62,463 bases of DNA from T3Sed10-241 sp036796255. GTDB lineage: Bacteria; Bacteroidota; Bacteroidia; Flavobacteriales_D; Cryomorphaceae. The translations under genes were made by a program, and so were the position numbers. The notes beneath the pieces were generated by a model. It worked only from the letters and a program-made list of their open reading frames with translations. It was not told where the DNA came from and made no database searches. Below are positions 50,224 to 58,716 of the stretch, piece by piece; position 1 is the first letter of the stretch, and every line of letters begins with the position of its first letter. Where the stretch lies: the NCBI GenBank assembly GCA_036796255.1, contig DAIRDH010000016.1, forward strand, positions 1 to 62,463. Reading direction: 5' to 3'.

Positions 50224-51981
50224 TTATTGCTGCGGGATGTACTGCACAGCAAATGTTATTCCACTTACCACACGGAATTCGGGCTGATTGGGAGGAAAAA
50301 CATTGGTCTCACGCACGCGCATGAAGTTGATGTTTCCGCGAATCAAACCTGCCGCGAGGTTGGTGTAATTGTAGGTTATGTTCAGGCTATTGATCAAGGG
50401 GTCATTAAACACAGGGTCTGGAGCAGCTCCTCTGAATGTTTTCAGGCCTTCAAATTCGCCATCGATAAAGCCTTCCGTATATTGAATCGTTGGTGCATTC
50501 GTTCCTGGGGCTGGTCCTTGCGGGAAAGGAATAAGCGGAGTGATCTCACCCTGCTCCAGGTTGGCCGGAGCAGGAATGAAAATTTCCAACACACGCTCAT
50601 AAGTTCCTGTGTTGGGAACGTTAATGCGCTGAACTCCCCTAATTACCCTGAAAGGACCATTTCCAACGGGATTCTGATTGGTAGGCAACATCACCAGCGG
50701 ATCTTCAACTGAAAGTGTGTCCTGATTGCCGAGTGCCAACAATGCATTAAAAGTTGCCTGATCGAGGAACTGAGATCCTGAAGCCACCGTATTACCAATC
50801 GAATTGGCAATGAGGAACTGCTCGCAAGGCTCACAAGTAGGGCCTCCGCAGTCAATGTCCAGTTCGAACAAAGTCTGGGTGAGCTCACCATCATGACAAG
50901 AAGGACACAATGGGCAAGGGCATAAAGCACACTCAGGATTATCGGGTGATGTGGTATGGCTGGGGAAGGGATAGTCCACACAATCGATCAACAATTCAGG
51001 ACCATTTTTAAATTCATCGTCACACCAGGCGCAAGGCGGGCAATCAGGTCCTCCGCAGTCTATGCCCTGCTCGTTGCCATTCATAATGCCATCGTTGCAG
51101 GTTTCCAATTCACTACAAGCGGTGATGCAATTTCCACCACAGTCAATTCCCGATTCAAGGCCATTTTGGATACCGTCGAAGCAGGTGGGCAATGGACAAT
51201 CAGGACAAGACGTAAGGGGGTTGTTGTCGCAATCTATGCCTGCCTCCACCACAATAAGGTAACCTTCCTGAACAATGTCTGTAACCTCGATATGAGAGTT
51301 CTGTATGCCATCACTGCATGTTGGGTCCGGACATCCCTGTTGGCTTATTGGGCACTCCGCGCTTCCGCAGTCAATACCTGTTTCCATGCCATTCTGTATG
51401 CCATCGTTGCAGTTGGGCGGGATAATACATGGCGGACAATCAGGGCCACCGCAGTCGATGCCTGTTTCAAAACCGTTGAGTACACCATCCAGACATGAAG
51501 GAGGGCAAACGCTGTCGCATGGAAAGCCGCAGTCGATGCCGCGCTCCATCACCAAACGGAAAAAGATGGGTTGTCCGTTCGGGTTGATGACCACCCCTAT
51601 ACTGTCCTGATTGATTTCAGAAGGCGTAATATTGGGGTCGAGCACCCAGTGGGCGTTGCGAATACCGTCATCGCAGGTAGAACATGGAGGGCAGTTTTCG
51701 CCGCCGCAATCGATCCCAATTACATTGGGATTGGTCAGGGTTACCGGGCTGAATTCGTCCTGGTTAAACTGACCGTCGTCGCAAGTAGGTGCACATGAAG
51801 GACAATTAGGGCCGCCACAATCGACGGCTGTTTCACCCTGGTTTTGCACGCCGTCAAAGCACGTTTCCGGGATTAGATTGGCCTCATTGCGGCAAGAGGA
51901 AAACGTAAAAGCCGCAACGGCGAGCAGCAATACGAAATGTGAAAAGGATAATTTCATCAGGTTCAAAGATTGTTTCTTCAT
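50224..51981 (-). CDS. Cysteine-rich repeat lipoprotein with ten CxDGxxN...DCGGxxCxxC units
   Basis: 585 residues. The signal ends in FTFSSC (Cys about residue 30). Residues about 40-395 hold ten imperfect units with the pattern C-x-D-G-(I/V)-x-N-G-x-E-x-G-I-D-C-G-G-x-x-C-P-P-C; units 2, 3, 6 and 9 carry insertions of 10-30 residues between the two halves. Paired cysteines suggest disulfides, and the Asp/Asn-rich loops suggest metal binding, possibly calcium. The last 190 residues are a Cys-free beta-rich domain (QFLIANSIGNTVASGS, VIRGVQRINVPNTGTYERVL, VVSGITFAVQYIPQQ). I know the repeat from surface proteins of Bacteroidota and some other bacteria, without a function. It has its own strong promoter and terminator. 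Confidence 0.85.
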   Translation of the reverse strand: MKKQSLNLMKLSFSHFVLLLAVAAFTFSSCRNEANLIPETCFDGVQNQGETAVDCGGPNCPSCAPTCDDGQFNQDEFSPVTLTNPNVIGIDCGGENCPPCSTCDDGIRNAHWVLDPNITPSEINQDSIGVVINPNGQPIFFRLVMERGIDCGFPCDSVCPPSCLDGVLNGFETGIDCGGPDCPPCIIPPNCNDGIQNGMETGIDCGSAECPISQQGCPDPTCSDGIQNSHIEVTDIVQEGYLIVVEAGIDCDNNPLTSCPDCPLPTCFDGIQNGLESGIDCGGNCITACSELETCNDGIMNGNEQGIDCGGPDCPPCAWCDDEFKNGPELLIDCVDYPFPSHTTSPDNPECALCPCPLCPSCHDGELTQTLFELDIDCGGPTCEPCEQFLIANSIGNTVASGSQFLDQATFNALLALGNQDTLSVEDPLVMLPTNQNPVGNGPFRVIRGVQRINVPNTGTYERVLEIFIPAPANLEQGEITPLIPFPQGPAPGTNAPTIQYTEGFIDGEFEGLKTFRGAAPDPVFNDPLINSLNITYNYTNLAAGLIRGNINFMRVRETNVFPPNQPEFRVVSGITFAVQYIPQQ

Positions 51982-52034
51982 CGGGAAAGCATAGCCTACA
52001 GGGCTGTGAAAGTATGTTATATTATTGAGACGTT

Positions 52035-52065
52035 CAAAATTAATTGAAGTTGTTCACAACACAAA
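52035..52065 (-). promoter_or_regulatory. Bacteroidota-type promoter of the cysteine-rich lipoprotein
   Basis: On the minus strand TTTG (52062-52065) and TAATTTTG (52035-52042) are separated by 19 bases, an exact fit to the -33/-7 consensus. The untranslated leader to the ATG at 51981 would be about 45-50 bases. Confidence 0.7.
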
Positions 52066-52119
52066 TTAAATCTATTTCCTCAATTCTGGCCATATTTGTA
52101 ATCCCAAGCCCTCAGACCT

Positions 52120-53862
52120 ATGCAAGAAGAATTGACATCAAAAGGTGTATTGCACTGGGACTTCGGTCCTGAAATAAATACTGAAACGCTGTCCGCTTTA
52201 ATCGCTCAGGTCTCGGGCCTTCATCCCATCGTTGCTGAAATTTTGTGCAAGCGCAATTGTGAAAACCTCGAATCGGTGAAGCGTTTCCTCACGCCGGGGC
52301 TGGACAATCTGGAAGGCATTCCCGAAATGAAGGACCTTCAAAAAGCAGCCGAACGGGTTCTAAAAGCCCGCGACAATTCCGAAAAAATATTGGTGTACGG
52401 CGATTATGATGTGGACGGCAGTTGTGCCACGGCCATGATGTACACCTTCTTGCTTGAGCTAGGCGCAGATGTAAGCTTTTACAACCCCGACCGCTACTCA
52501 GAGGGTTACGGCATCAGCGAGGCGGGAATAGGCCATGCCCGAGAGCAGGGCCACGGCCTCATTATCGCGCTCGACTGCGGCATCGCCGCCATAGACCGCA
52601 TCGCCGAGGCCACTGAGGCGGGCATAGATGTCATCGTGTGCGACCACCACCAACCCGGCGACCAGTTGCCTGCTGCACATGCCATTTTGAATCCAAAGCA
52701 ACCCGATTGTGGCCTTTACGGCGAAGAGCTCTGCGGCTGCGGGGTGGGTTTTATGCTGATCAGGCATTTGTGCCATTTACTGGAAATGGAACCCGAAGTG
52801 TGGAAGCGGTTCCTGCCCCTGGTAGCCATAGCGACCTGTTGTGATATTGTAGACCTCACTGGCCTGAACCGCTCGTTGGTAAAGGCTGGGCTGGACATGA
52901 TCAATGAAAATCCACCTGCCGCTGTGGCAGCCATGCTTCAGACCGCGGCTTACCAGCGCCATGTCGACGTATCAGACGTAGTGTTTAAGCTCGGGCCGCG
53001 CATCAATGCGGCAGGCAGGCTTGCCCATGCGCGGGATGCAGTGGAGCTGCTTATTCAGAATGATTTGCCCTTGGCCATGCCCTATGCCCACAAACTCGAA
53101 TCGCTCAACCTCGAGCGCCGTGCACTCGATAAGGAAATCACTGCCGAAGCTGTGGAGGCCATGATGGCCGCCGACCCGGAACTGAAAAGAAAAACGACAG
53201 TGGTAAAAAGCGATGCCTGGCACAAAGGCGTGATCGGGATTGTGGCTTCGCGCCTTACGGAAGTGTGCTACAGGCCTACGGTGGTGTGCACCGAGGTAGA
53301 GGGCATGCTCACCTGCAGCGCGCGCAGCGTGGTGGATTTCGACCTGTACAGCGCCCTCAAAGCCTGCGCCCACCTGCTCACAGCTTTTGGAGGTCACCAC
53401 TCAGCGGCAGGGCTCAGCCTTACACCCGCCAATTTCCAAGCCTTCTGTGAGGCATTTGAAGCCTCGGTTTCAGAGCGCATCGGCATGAATGATGGCTTGC
53501 AAAAACTCCACATCGATAAGGTGAGCGATTTTGCCGAATGGCATGATGAGCGCTTTCACTCCTTCTTCAACCAGCTGTGCCGGCTCAAGCCTTATGGGCC
53601 CAAAAATCGCGAGCCCATCTTCGCCACTTACGGTTGCCAGGCCAGCAACCTGCGGGTTGTCGGCAAGGACCACCTGAAGTTTCAGGTGTCGCAAAAAGAC
53701 AAGGACAGCGGGCATTACGATGTTATCGCTTTCGGTTTCGGCCATCTCTACCCCTACCTCTCACAAGGCGGCACATTCGATATGGCCTATGCCATGGGCA
53801 GCAATACCTGGAATGGCAAGAGCAGCTTTCAGCTGGAAGCAAAAGATATCAGGACTGTTTAG
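52120..53862 (+). CDS. recJ: Single-stranded-DNA-specific exonuclease RecJ
   Basis: 580 residues, normal length. RecJ degrades single-stranded DNA 5' to 3' in recombination and mismatch repair. DHH motifs: VYGDYDVDGSCATAMMY (residues about 88-105), LIIALDCGIAAIDR, IVCDHHQPGDQLP, and the DHHA1 signature FGGHHSAAGLSL near residue 427. An OB-fold end closes the protein (VVGKDHLKFQVSQ). The last 25 codons and the following bases occur again, exactly, at 55557-55636. It is divergent from the cysteine-rich lipoprotein gene. Confidence 0.96.
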   Translation: MQEELTSKGVLHWDFGPEINTETLSALIAQVSGLHPIVAEILCKRNCENLESVKRFLTPGLDNLEGIPEMKDLQKAAERVLKARDNSEKILVYGDYDVDGSCATAMMYTFLLELGADVSFYNPDRYSEGYGISEAGIGHAREQGHGLIIALDCGIAAIDRIAEATEAGIDVIVCDHHQPGDQLPAAHAILNPKQPDCGLYGEELCGCGVGFMLIRHLCHLLEMEPEVWKRFLPLVAIATCCDIVDLTGLNRSLVKAGLDMINENPPAAVAAMLQTAAYQRHVDVSDVVFKLGPRINAAGRLAHARDAVELLIQNDLPLAMPYAHKLESLNLERRALDKEITAEAVEAMMAADPELKRKTTVVKSDAWHKGVIGIVASRLTEVCYRPTVVCTEVEGMLTCSARSVVDFDLYSALKACAHLLTAFGGHHSAAGLSLTPANFQAFCEAFEASVSERIGMNDGLQKLHIDKVSDFAEWHDERFHSFFNQLCRLKPYGPKNREPIFATYGCQASNLRVVGKDHLKFQVSQKDKDSGHYDVIAFGFGHLYPYLSQGGTFDMAYAMGSNTWNGKSSFQLEAKDIRTV

Positions 53863-53870
53863 GCCTCTTT
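53782..53870 (+). repeat. Direct repeat, copy A (3' end of recJ)
   Basis: Bases 53791-53870 are identical to 55557-55636 (80 of 80). The preceding nine bases match with two differences, both transitions. Copy A covers the last 23 codons, the TAG and 8 bases beyond. Its right flank differs from that of copy B. Confidence 0.95.
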
Positions 53871-54183
53871 AGCGAAGCTGGGAATAAGTGTCACCGGAAA
53901 ATTCTCCTGCTGTCCACCTTGAAGGTAGTCCCTCATAAGCGGAGATTGAACAACGAGCAGCTTCTGTATGAGAAAAAAATGAAGTCTGCACGGTCAGCAT
54001 ATGCGAAGGCAAGGCCGAGCAATAACTGATTCGCAAAGTTAAACAAACGTTAATTGCAACCAGTTTTTGGCTGCTTAACATATTTTAACTATCCCCCCCC
54101 CAACGAAATATAACCCTTACATTGCAAAACCATTATTGACGATCAAAGCTCGAATTTATTCGCTAAACAGAAATCCTTACGCC
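53863..54183. other. Upstream interval of the inserted segment, with a run of nine C
   Basis: No gene is recognised. A homopolymer of nine C lies at 54093-54101, in the region where a promoter for the lipoprotein at 54184 is expected. A minus-strand 70-codon frame is not convincing. Confidence 0.5.
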
Positions 54184-54744
54184 ATGAAAAACCTCACCAA
54201 AACCTTCCTGATATTCCTCCTCCTCAGCCTGAGTGCTAGCTCGTGCAAAAAGGACGACGACAACGACTGGGATCCACCGCGTACAGGTGATTACTTTACC
54301 TGTTTGGTGAATGGAGAGCGCTTTGAAACTTCGTCGAGTTTCAACTGCAATGGTACATCTTTTTACTACTATCCTGCGGGATCGGTTGGTGAAATTGATA
54401 CGAATGTTATTTCGATGAGGGGCATCAACTGCAATGCGGTTGATCAGCCGGTAATATTTTTAGGATTACATGGAATCGAGCCTTTTACGGGCTACCTCAA
54501 TTTTCTCAATACAGAATCTGGTGAATCGGGCAGGCCTGTTGTTGTACATGGAAATCTCATTGCTTTTGATAAACTAGTTGACGGTTGGATCGATGTTGAT
54601 GAATTCAGTCCACGGCAACCAAATAACGGAGATTTTGGGACATTTAGAGGAACTTTTGAATTCACAGTTACACATGATACCATCGAAACAGTTTATGAAA
54701 TTACAGAAGGAGAATTTCGATTTGCTGTACCAAATATCTGGTAA
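54184..54744 (+). CDS. Small lipoprotein of unknown function in the inserted segment
   Basis: 186 residues from the ATG at 54184; the upstream extension of the frame is not protein-like. The signal ends in SASSC (Cys about residue 21), followed by an acidic linker KKDDDNDWDPP and a beta-rich domain (YFTCLVNGERFETSSSFNCN, EFSPRQPNNGDFGTFRGTFE, ITEGEFRFAVPNIW). The plan, a lipobox then FxCxVNGxxF, is common among Bacteroidota lipoproteins whose C-terminal beta domain ends in a G-x-F strand. It lies in the 1.77-kb segment bounded by the recJ repeats and is followed after 34 bases by a truncated gene. Confidence 0.75.
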   Translation: MKNLTKTFLIFLLLSLSASSCKKDDDNDWDPPRTGDYFTCLVNGERFETSSSFNCNGTSFYYYPAGSVGEIDTNVISMRGINCNAVDQPVIFLGLHGIEPFTGYLNFLNTESGESGRPVVVHGNLIAFDKLVDGWIDVDEFSPRQPNNGDFGTFRGTFEFTVTHDTIETVYEITEGEFRFAVPNIW

Positions 54745-54778
54745 ATAACTTTAATAGCTAACCCAAACCTTAAAAACG

Positions 54779-55174
54779 ATGAAAATCAAAATGCTATGGC
54801 TGGCACTCTTGTGCTTTGGCCAAACCTACGCCCAATTCACCAATCCTTTGGATTCAAAAATGGTGGCTCTAACCCATAACCTGAATTTTGCGGAAGTAAC
54901 ATCGGGAATACTCTTTGACCGTGGTGCTCAGACCGCCCGACCGGGCGGGTACGATGGGAGTACCAATACCGATACTATCTTTTCTTTTGACGATTGGTGG
55001 CTGCAATACGCCGCCATGTACACCGGAAATGTGAATGCCACCAACACGCTTGCGGCTGTTGGCGCATGGAAACCTCAAGCCTTGGCCTTGGTAGATTCGG
55101 GCATCGTGCCATTGATGGTAATGAACGTAGACTACAATAGATTGATTACCCGCTCCGCTGGGCATTCGCCCTGA
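54779..55174 (+). pseudogene. Secreted protein gene, truncated at its 3' end
   Basis: 131 codons. A signal peptide (MLWLALLCFGQTYAQ) opens a normal-looking secreted protein (NFAEVTSGILFDRGAQTARP, TIFSFDDWWLQYAAMYTGN, ALVDSGIVPLMVMNVDYN), but after VDYNRL the composition changes and the frame stops within a few codons at a junction near 55140-55175. The N-terminal 120 residues suggest the beginning of a much longer protein, so I read this as a gene broken by a rearrangement. No family is recognised. Confidence 0.55.
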
Positions 55175-55556
55175 GGAATTACATTTACACCTAAAAAATT
55201 CTTATTGAAGATAAAAGGGCATTTGCCTGGCTCCTGAAGATTCCGTTGAGTTTTTTGCTATACTCGATTTATTTCGCCTCAACTCGACGCAATTGTACCG
55301 CCTTCATCAAAGCCAGTAATACGACCCATTCAGATATCCCCGTTTACCTATCATCTTGGTTATTGTTTGTAACAAATTTGCTTAAGAGAGGTGACATATC
55401 CGCTAAGAACGCATGTAATCAAATTGTTCTTGGCCTTAATTTTTTAAAAAGGACAGAGGCTTCCCGGAGGGATGGAAGGGTGTCACCACGCCTTTCGCGA
55501 GGCCACAGCACACGCCCAAAATTACGTCATTAGCACCGCAAAGAGGCATAGCCTAC
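55175..55556. other. Non-coding remainder of the inserted segment
   Basis: I see no gene. The 95-codon plus frame at 55246-55533 has a basic, low-complexity end and no recognisable motif. No terminal inverted repeats or transposase motifs were found. Confidence 0.5.
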
Positions 55557-55636
55557 GCCATGGGCAGCAATACCTGGAATGGCAAGAGCAGCTTTCAGCT
55601 GGAAGCAAAAGATATCAGGACTGTTTAGGCCTCTTT
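55548..55636 (+). repeat. Direct repeat, copy B (recJ 3' end beside mscS)
   Basis: Bases 55557-55636 repeat 53791-53870 exactly. Left of the repeat the sequence is not recJ. The mscS stop codon (55615-55617) lies inside it, overlapping the duplicated recJ stop (55626-55628) in convergent orientation. Confidence 0.95.
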
Positions 55637-56751
55637 GGGCCCATTTCACCCTCCGCTTTAGTCGGAAACTCACCCGACACAATCCTCAAATCCAGCTGAG
55701 GCAAGGGCACCTGTATGCCGTGGCTGCGGAATTGATGGTCGATATCAAAGCGGATTTCGCTGAGCAAAGTCTCCACCACCCAGGTTTTTCGCGCCCAGAA
55801 GTACACGCTGAAGTGCAGGCCATTCTCACCAAAATCCTCAAAGCGCACGATGATTTCCCTGTTTTTGCTCACATCGGGGTGGCGCAATGCGCAGCCGTAG
55901 AGCAGTTCTTTCACATGTGATGTATCGCTGCCGTAGCGCACACGTACATTGATGTTGAAGCGGGTGAGCTCGGTGCCATGGCTCCAGTTTACCACCTTCT
56001 CGCCTACCAGGTTGCTATTGGGAATGATGATGTACTTGCCATCGCGGGTGAGCACCTTTGAGGTACGTATGTCAATTTGCTGCACGCGGGCCACGAGGCC
56101 GTTTACTTCAATCACATCGCCCACTTTTACAGGGCCCTCAAAAAGGATGACGAAGCCAGCCACGATGTCGTAAAATAAATGCTGCAACCCGAAACCAATA
56201 CCCACCAACAAGGCGCCCGTAGCGGTGAGGATAATTTTCATGTCAATACCTATGCTCGTCAAAGCCACAAGCAGCGCGAGCCCATACAGCCCATACTTGG
56301 TGAGCTTGTAAATGGTGTACTCCTTCCCTTCGTCGATCCAGGCCTTTTTAGAAAAATTCTTGCGCAGGATCACCCTCAGCAGGCGGGACAAAATGCGCGC
56401 GAAAACGAGGATGATCACAAAAATGAGAATCTTGCCCAGTGTGATCTTCACTTTGTCGACGGTGAGTAGGTTGTAATTCATCGCCATGTCGAGCAAGTCG
56501 TAAAGCCCCAGCGCAGCTATGGCGGTGACCACGGCCGAACCTATGATGAGGGTCCTGCCCACCCTGAGCAGTATGGCCTCTTTCTCTTTGTCGAATGCGT
56601 CCAGCGAGCGCACATGCCTGTGAACAAATTTTTTGAACAGCCTCAGCAGCACGCGCATCACCACAATGATGAGAATCAGCAGCAGGATACTTGCCACTGT
56701 AATTTCAAACAGCTGGTTGGTGTAAAAGGAATACTCTAAAATGCTTTGCAT
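55615..56751 (-). CDS. MscS-family mechanosensitive ion channel
   Basis: 378 residues. Four hydrophobic helices precede the MscS pore and vestibule: LLLILIIVVMRVLLRLF, TLIIGSAVVTAIAALGLYDL, ILIFVIILVFARILSRLL and YGLYGLALLVALTSIGID, then the pore helix ILTATGALLVGIGFGLQHLF and the beta domain FEGPVKVGDVIEVNGLVARV. The channel releases solutes under osmotic downshock. The last residues GPKRPKQS overlap copy B of the recJ repeat, so this 3' end is probably the original neighbour of recJ. It is the last gene of the dnaG operon, 21 bases after dnaG. Confidence 0.94.
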   Translation of the reverse strand: MQSILEYSFYTNQLFEITVASILLLILIIVVMRVLLRLFKKFVHRHVRSLDAFDKEKEAILLRVGRTLIIGSAVVTAIAALGLYDLLDMAMNYNLLTVDKVKITLGKILIFVIILVFARILSRLLRVILRKNFSKKAWIDEGKEYTIYKLTKYGLYGLALLVALTSIGIDMKIILTATGALLVGIGFGLQHLFYDIVAGFVILFEGPVKVGDVIEVNGLVARVQQIDIRTSKVLTRDGKYIIIPNSNLVGEKVVNWSHGTELTRFNINVRVRYGSDTSHVKELLYGCALRHPDVSKNREIIVRFEDFGENGLHFSVYFWARKTWVVETLLSEIRFDIDHQFRSHGIQVPLPQLDLRIVSGEFPTKAEGEMGPKRPKQS

Positions 56752-56772
56752 CCGGTTGTCGACGTATTTGCG

Positions 56773-58716
56773 CTAAAGTATGGCCGAGCCAAAAAAGTTG
56801 CTCAAATGGCTTTTGACTTTATTGAGCCTGATCTTCTCTCCAAGGAGTAAAAGTAGTTCTTCTTCCTGATCACAGGCTTTTATTTGAACCTCCAAATCTT
56901 TGATCATCTGCATCACCTTCCTCAATTTGATACGCATAAGCGGATCCAATGCCAGTTTCTTCAGGTCATCATCCTCACTTTCCGTAAATATGCGGTGCTG
57001 GCTGGCCCAGTTGTCACTGAGTTCGTAAGGCGAGCTGATCAGGTTGGCCACCACATTGTTCAGGTCGGGGTCTTTCACAAAATCTTCCGCTTCGGGAAAT
57101 GATCCATCGGCTTCATACTTTTGCCGAAAGGCCTCCACAATGCGCGCCAGTTGCGGCGAGGCAAAGGCTATGCCGTCGCTGAATATTTCGTGGAGCACGT
57201 ACTCGGCCAGCGGCAGGGTAATCATCTCATCCTTGTCGTCCTCGTTTTGCAATTCGAGCTCTATCTCGCGGTTGCCGTAGGAGAGCAGTATGCGGATGAT
57301 TTCATTTTCATAAATCTGCTCATCGCCCTGGTAGGAACCCTTTTGCTGCTGGGTGGGCAGCTTAAATCCGGCCTCTTCCGTCGCTTGCTCCTCCTGAGGC
57401 AGGCGGCTTCGGCCGCGCTTCCGCAAAATTTTGTTTACCTCAGTGTGAATCACCTGCGGGGCAATTCCCATTTGCCGCCCGCACTTCTCCACGTACACGC
57501 TGCGGCTTATCTGGTCTTCGATCAGGGCAAAGCTCTCCACAATGCGGCGCAGGGCATTGGTTTTCTCTATGGGGTCGTCGGCCTTGCCTTCCGGCAAAAG
57601 TACCTGCAGGAAGAAATCGATAAAATTCAAAGCCTCCTCCTCGAGGTAGCGCTCGAGTTGGGCTTGGGTCACCGAGCGGGCGTAGGAGTCGGGATCGTGC
57701 CCGTCGGGGAAGAGCACCACCTTCACCTGCATGTTTTCCTGCAGCAACAGGTCGATGCCGCGCATGGCCGCTTTCACACCGGCGCTGTCGCCGTCGTAGA
57801 GCACGGTTACATTTTTGGTGTAGCGTTTGATGAGTTTGATCTGCTCTTCGGTGAGCGAAGTACCCGATGAGGCCACGGCGTACTCCACCCCCGCCTGGTG
57901 CAGGGATATCACGTCGGTGTAGCCTTCCACGAGCAGGCAATTGTCTTTTTGCAATATGGCCCGCTTGCTTTCGAAAAGCCCATAGAGCACCTTGCTCTTT
58001 TCATAGAGCTCGCTCTCGGGCGAGTTGAGGTACTTTACCTTGTTGTCGCTCTTGAGGGTGCGGCCTGCAAAAGCGATGGTGCGGCCGCTCACATTGCGTA
58101 TGGGAAATATGACCCGCCCGCGGAAGAAGTCGTAACGCCCGTAATTGCCCTCCTTCACCAGGCCGAGTTTCATCAGGTGCTCCTCATTGTGGCCGGCATC
58201 CTTGGCGAGCTTGAGGAAGGCGGTATTGTCGTCGAGGGCGTAGCCAAGGCCAAATTTCTTAATGGTGCCGTCGGTAAACTGCCTTTCACGAAAGTAGCTG
58301 AGACCTATTTGCTTGCCTTCCTGTACTGCCCAAAGGTTGTTTTCAAAATGTTCGAAAGCAAATTGATTGACCAGGGCGAGGATTTCGCGCAGGCTCACTT
58401 CTTCGCCATCGGGTCGGTCCTGCCCGGTTTCCTCCACCTCGATGCCATACTTTGCCGCAATGTACTTGAGCGCTTCGGGGTAGCTCATGCTTTCGAGCTC
58501 CATCAGGAAGGACACGGCGTTGCCGCCCTTGCCCGAGCTGAAATCCTTGTAAATGCCTTTGGCCGGCGACACGAAAAATGAAGGCGTCTTCTCGTTGCTC
58601 CATGGGCTCAGGCCCTTGTAGCTTGAGCCTGCTTTCTTGAGCTGCACAAATTCTCCGACAATCTCCTCTATGCGGACTTCCTGAAAAATGCGGTCTATGG
58701 TCTCCCTGGAAATCAA
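56773..58716 (-). CDS. dnaG: DNA primase without zinc-finger ligands
   Basis: 647 residues. DnaG makes RNA primers for replication. The N-terminal CHC2-type domain is present (KGLSPWSNEKTPSFFVSPAK, IYKDFSSGKGGNAVSFLMEL), but all four zinc ligands are replaced: Ser37, Ser40, Asp58 and Ser61 stand where other primases have Cys, His, Cys, Cys. The TOPRIM core is normal (LLVEGYTDVISLHQAG, VTVLYDGDSAGVKAAMRG, VKVVLFPDGHDPDSYARS), and the helicase-binding C-terminus follows. The start is a TTG at 58716, overlapping the stop of the YwqK-like gene by four bases (TTGA). No upstream ATG fits. Confidence 0.95.
   Translation of the reverse strand: MISRETIDRIFQEVRIEEIVGEFVQLKKAGSSYKGLSPWSNEKTPSFFVSPAKGIYKDFSSGKGGNAVSFLMELESMSYPEALKYIAAKYGIEVEETGQDRPDGEEVSLREILALVNQFAFEHFENNLWAVQEGKQIGLSYFRERQFTDGTIKKFGLGYALDDNTAFLKLAKDAGHNEEHLMKLGLVKEGNYGRYDFFRGRVIFPIRNVSGRTIAFAGRTLKSDNKVKYLNSPESELYEKSKVLYGLFESKRAILQKDNCLLVEGYTDVISLHQAGVEYAVASSGTSLTEEQIKLIKRYTKNVTVLYDGDSAGVKAAMRGIDLLLQENMQVKVVLFPDGHDPDSYARSVTQAQLERYLEEEALNFIDFFLQVLLPEGKADDPIEKTNALRRIVESFALIEDQISRSVYVEKCGRQMGIAPQVIHTEVNKILRKRGRSRLPQEEQATEEAGFKLPTQQQKGSYQGDEQIYENEIIRILLSYGNREIELELQNEDDKDEMITLPLAEYVLHEIFSDGIAFASPQLARIVEAFRQKYEADGSFPEAEDFVKDPDLNNVVANLISSPYELSDNWASQHRIFTESEDDDLKKLALDPLMRIKLRKVMQMIKDLEVQIKACDQEEELLLLLGEKIRLNKVKSHLSNFFGSAIL

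Noticed and set aside
53577..54029. 150-codon plus frame running over the recJ end
   Set aside because: It is out of frame with recJ for most of its length, and the part beyond the recJ stop has no protein character.
53863..55556. Insertion sequence between the two recJ repeats
   Set aside because: No transposase, no terminal inverted repeats, and an 80-bp target duplication would be far too long for a typical insertion sequence.
55246..55699. Plus-strand frames near copy B of the recJ repeat
   Set aside because: They translate the duplicated recJ tail in wrong frames or basic low-complexity sequence; no transposase or integrase motif.
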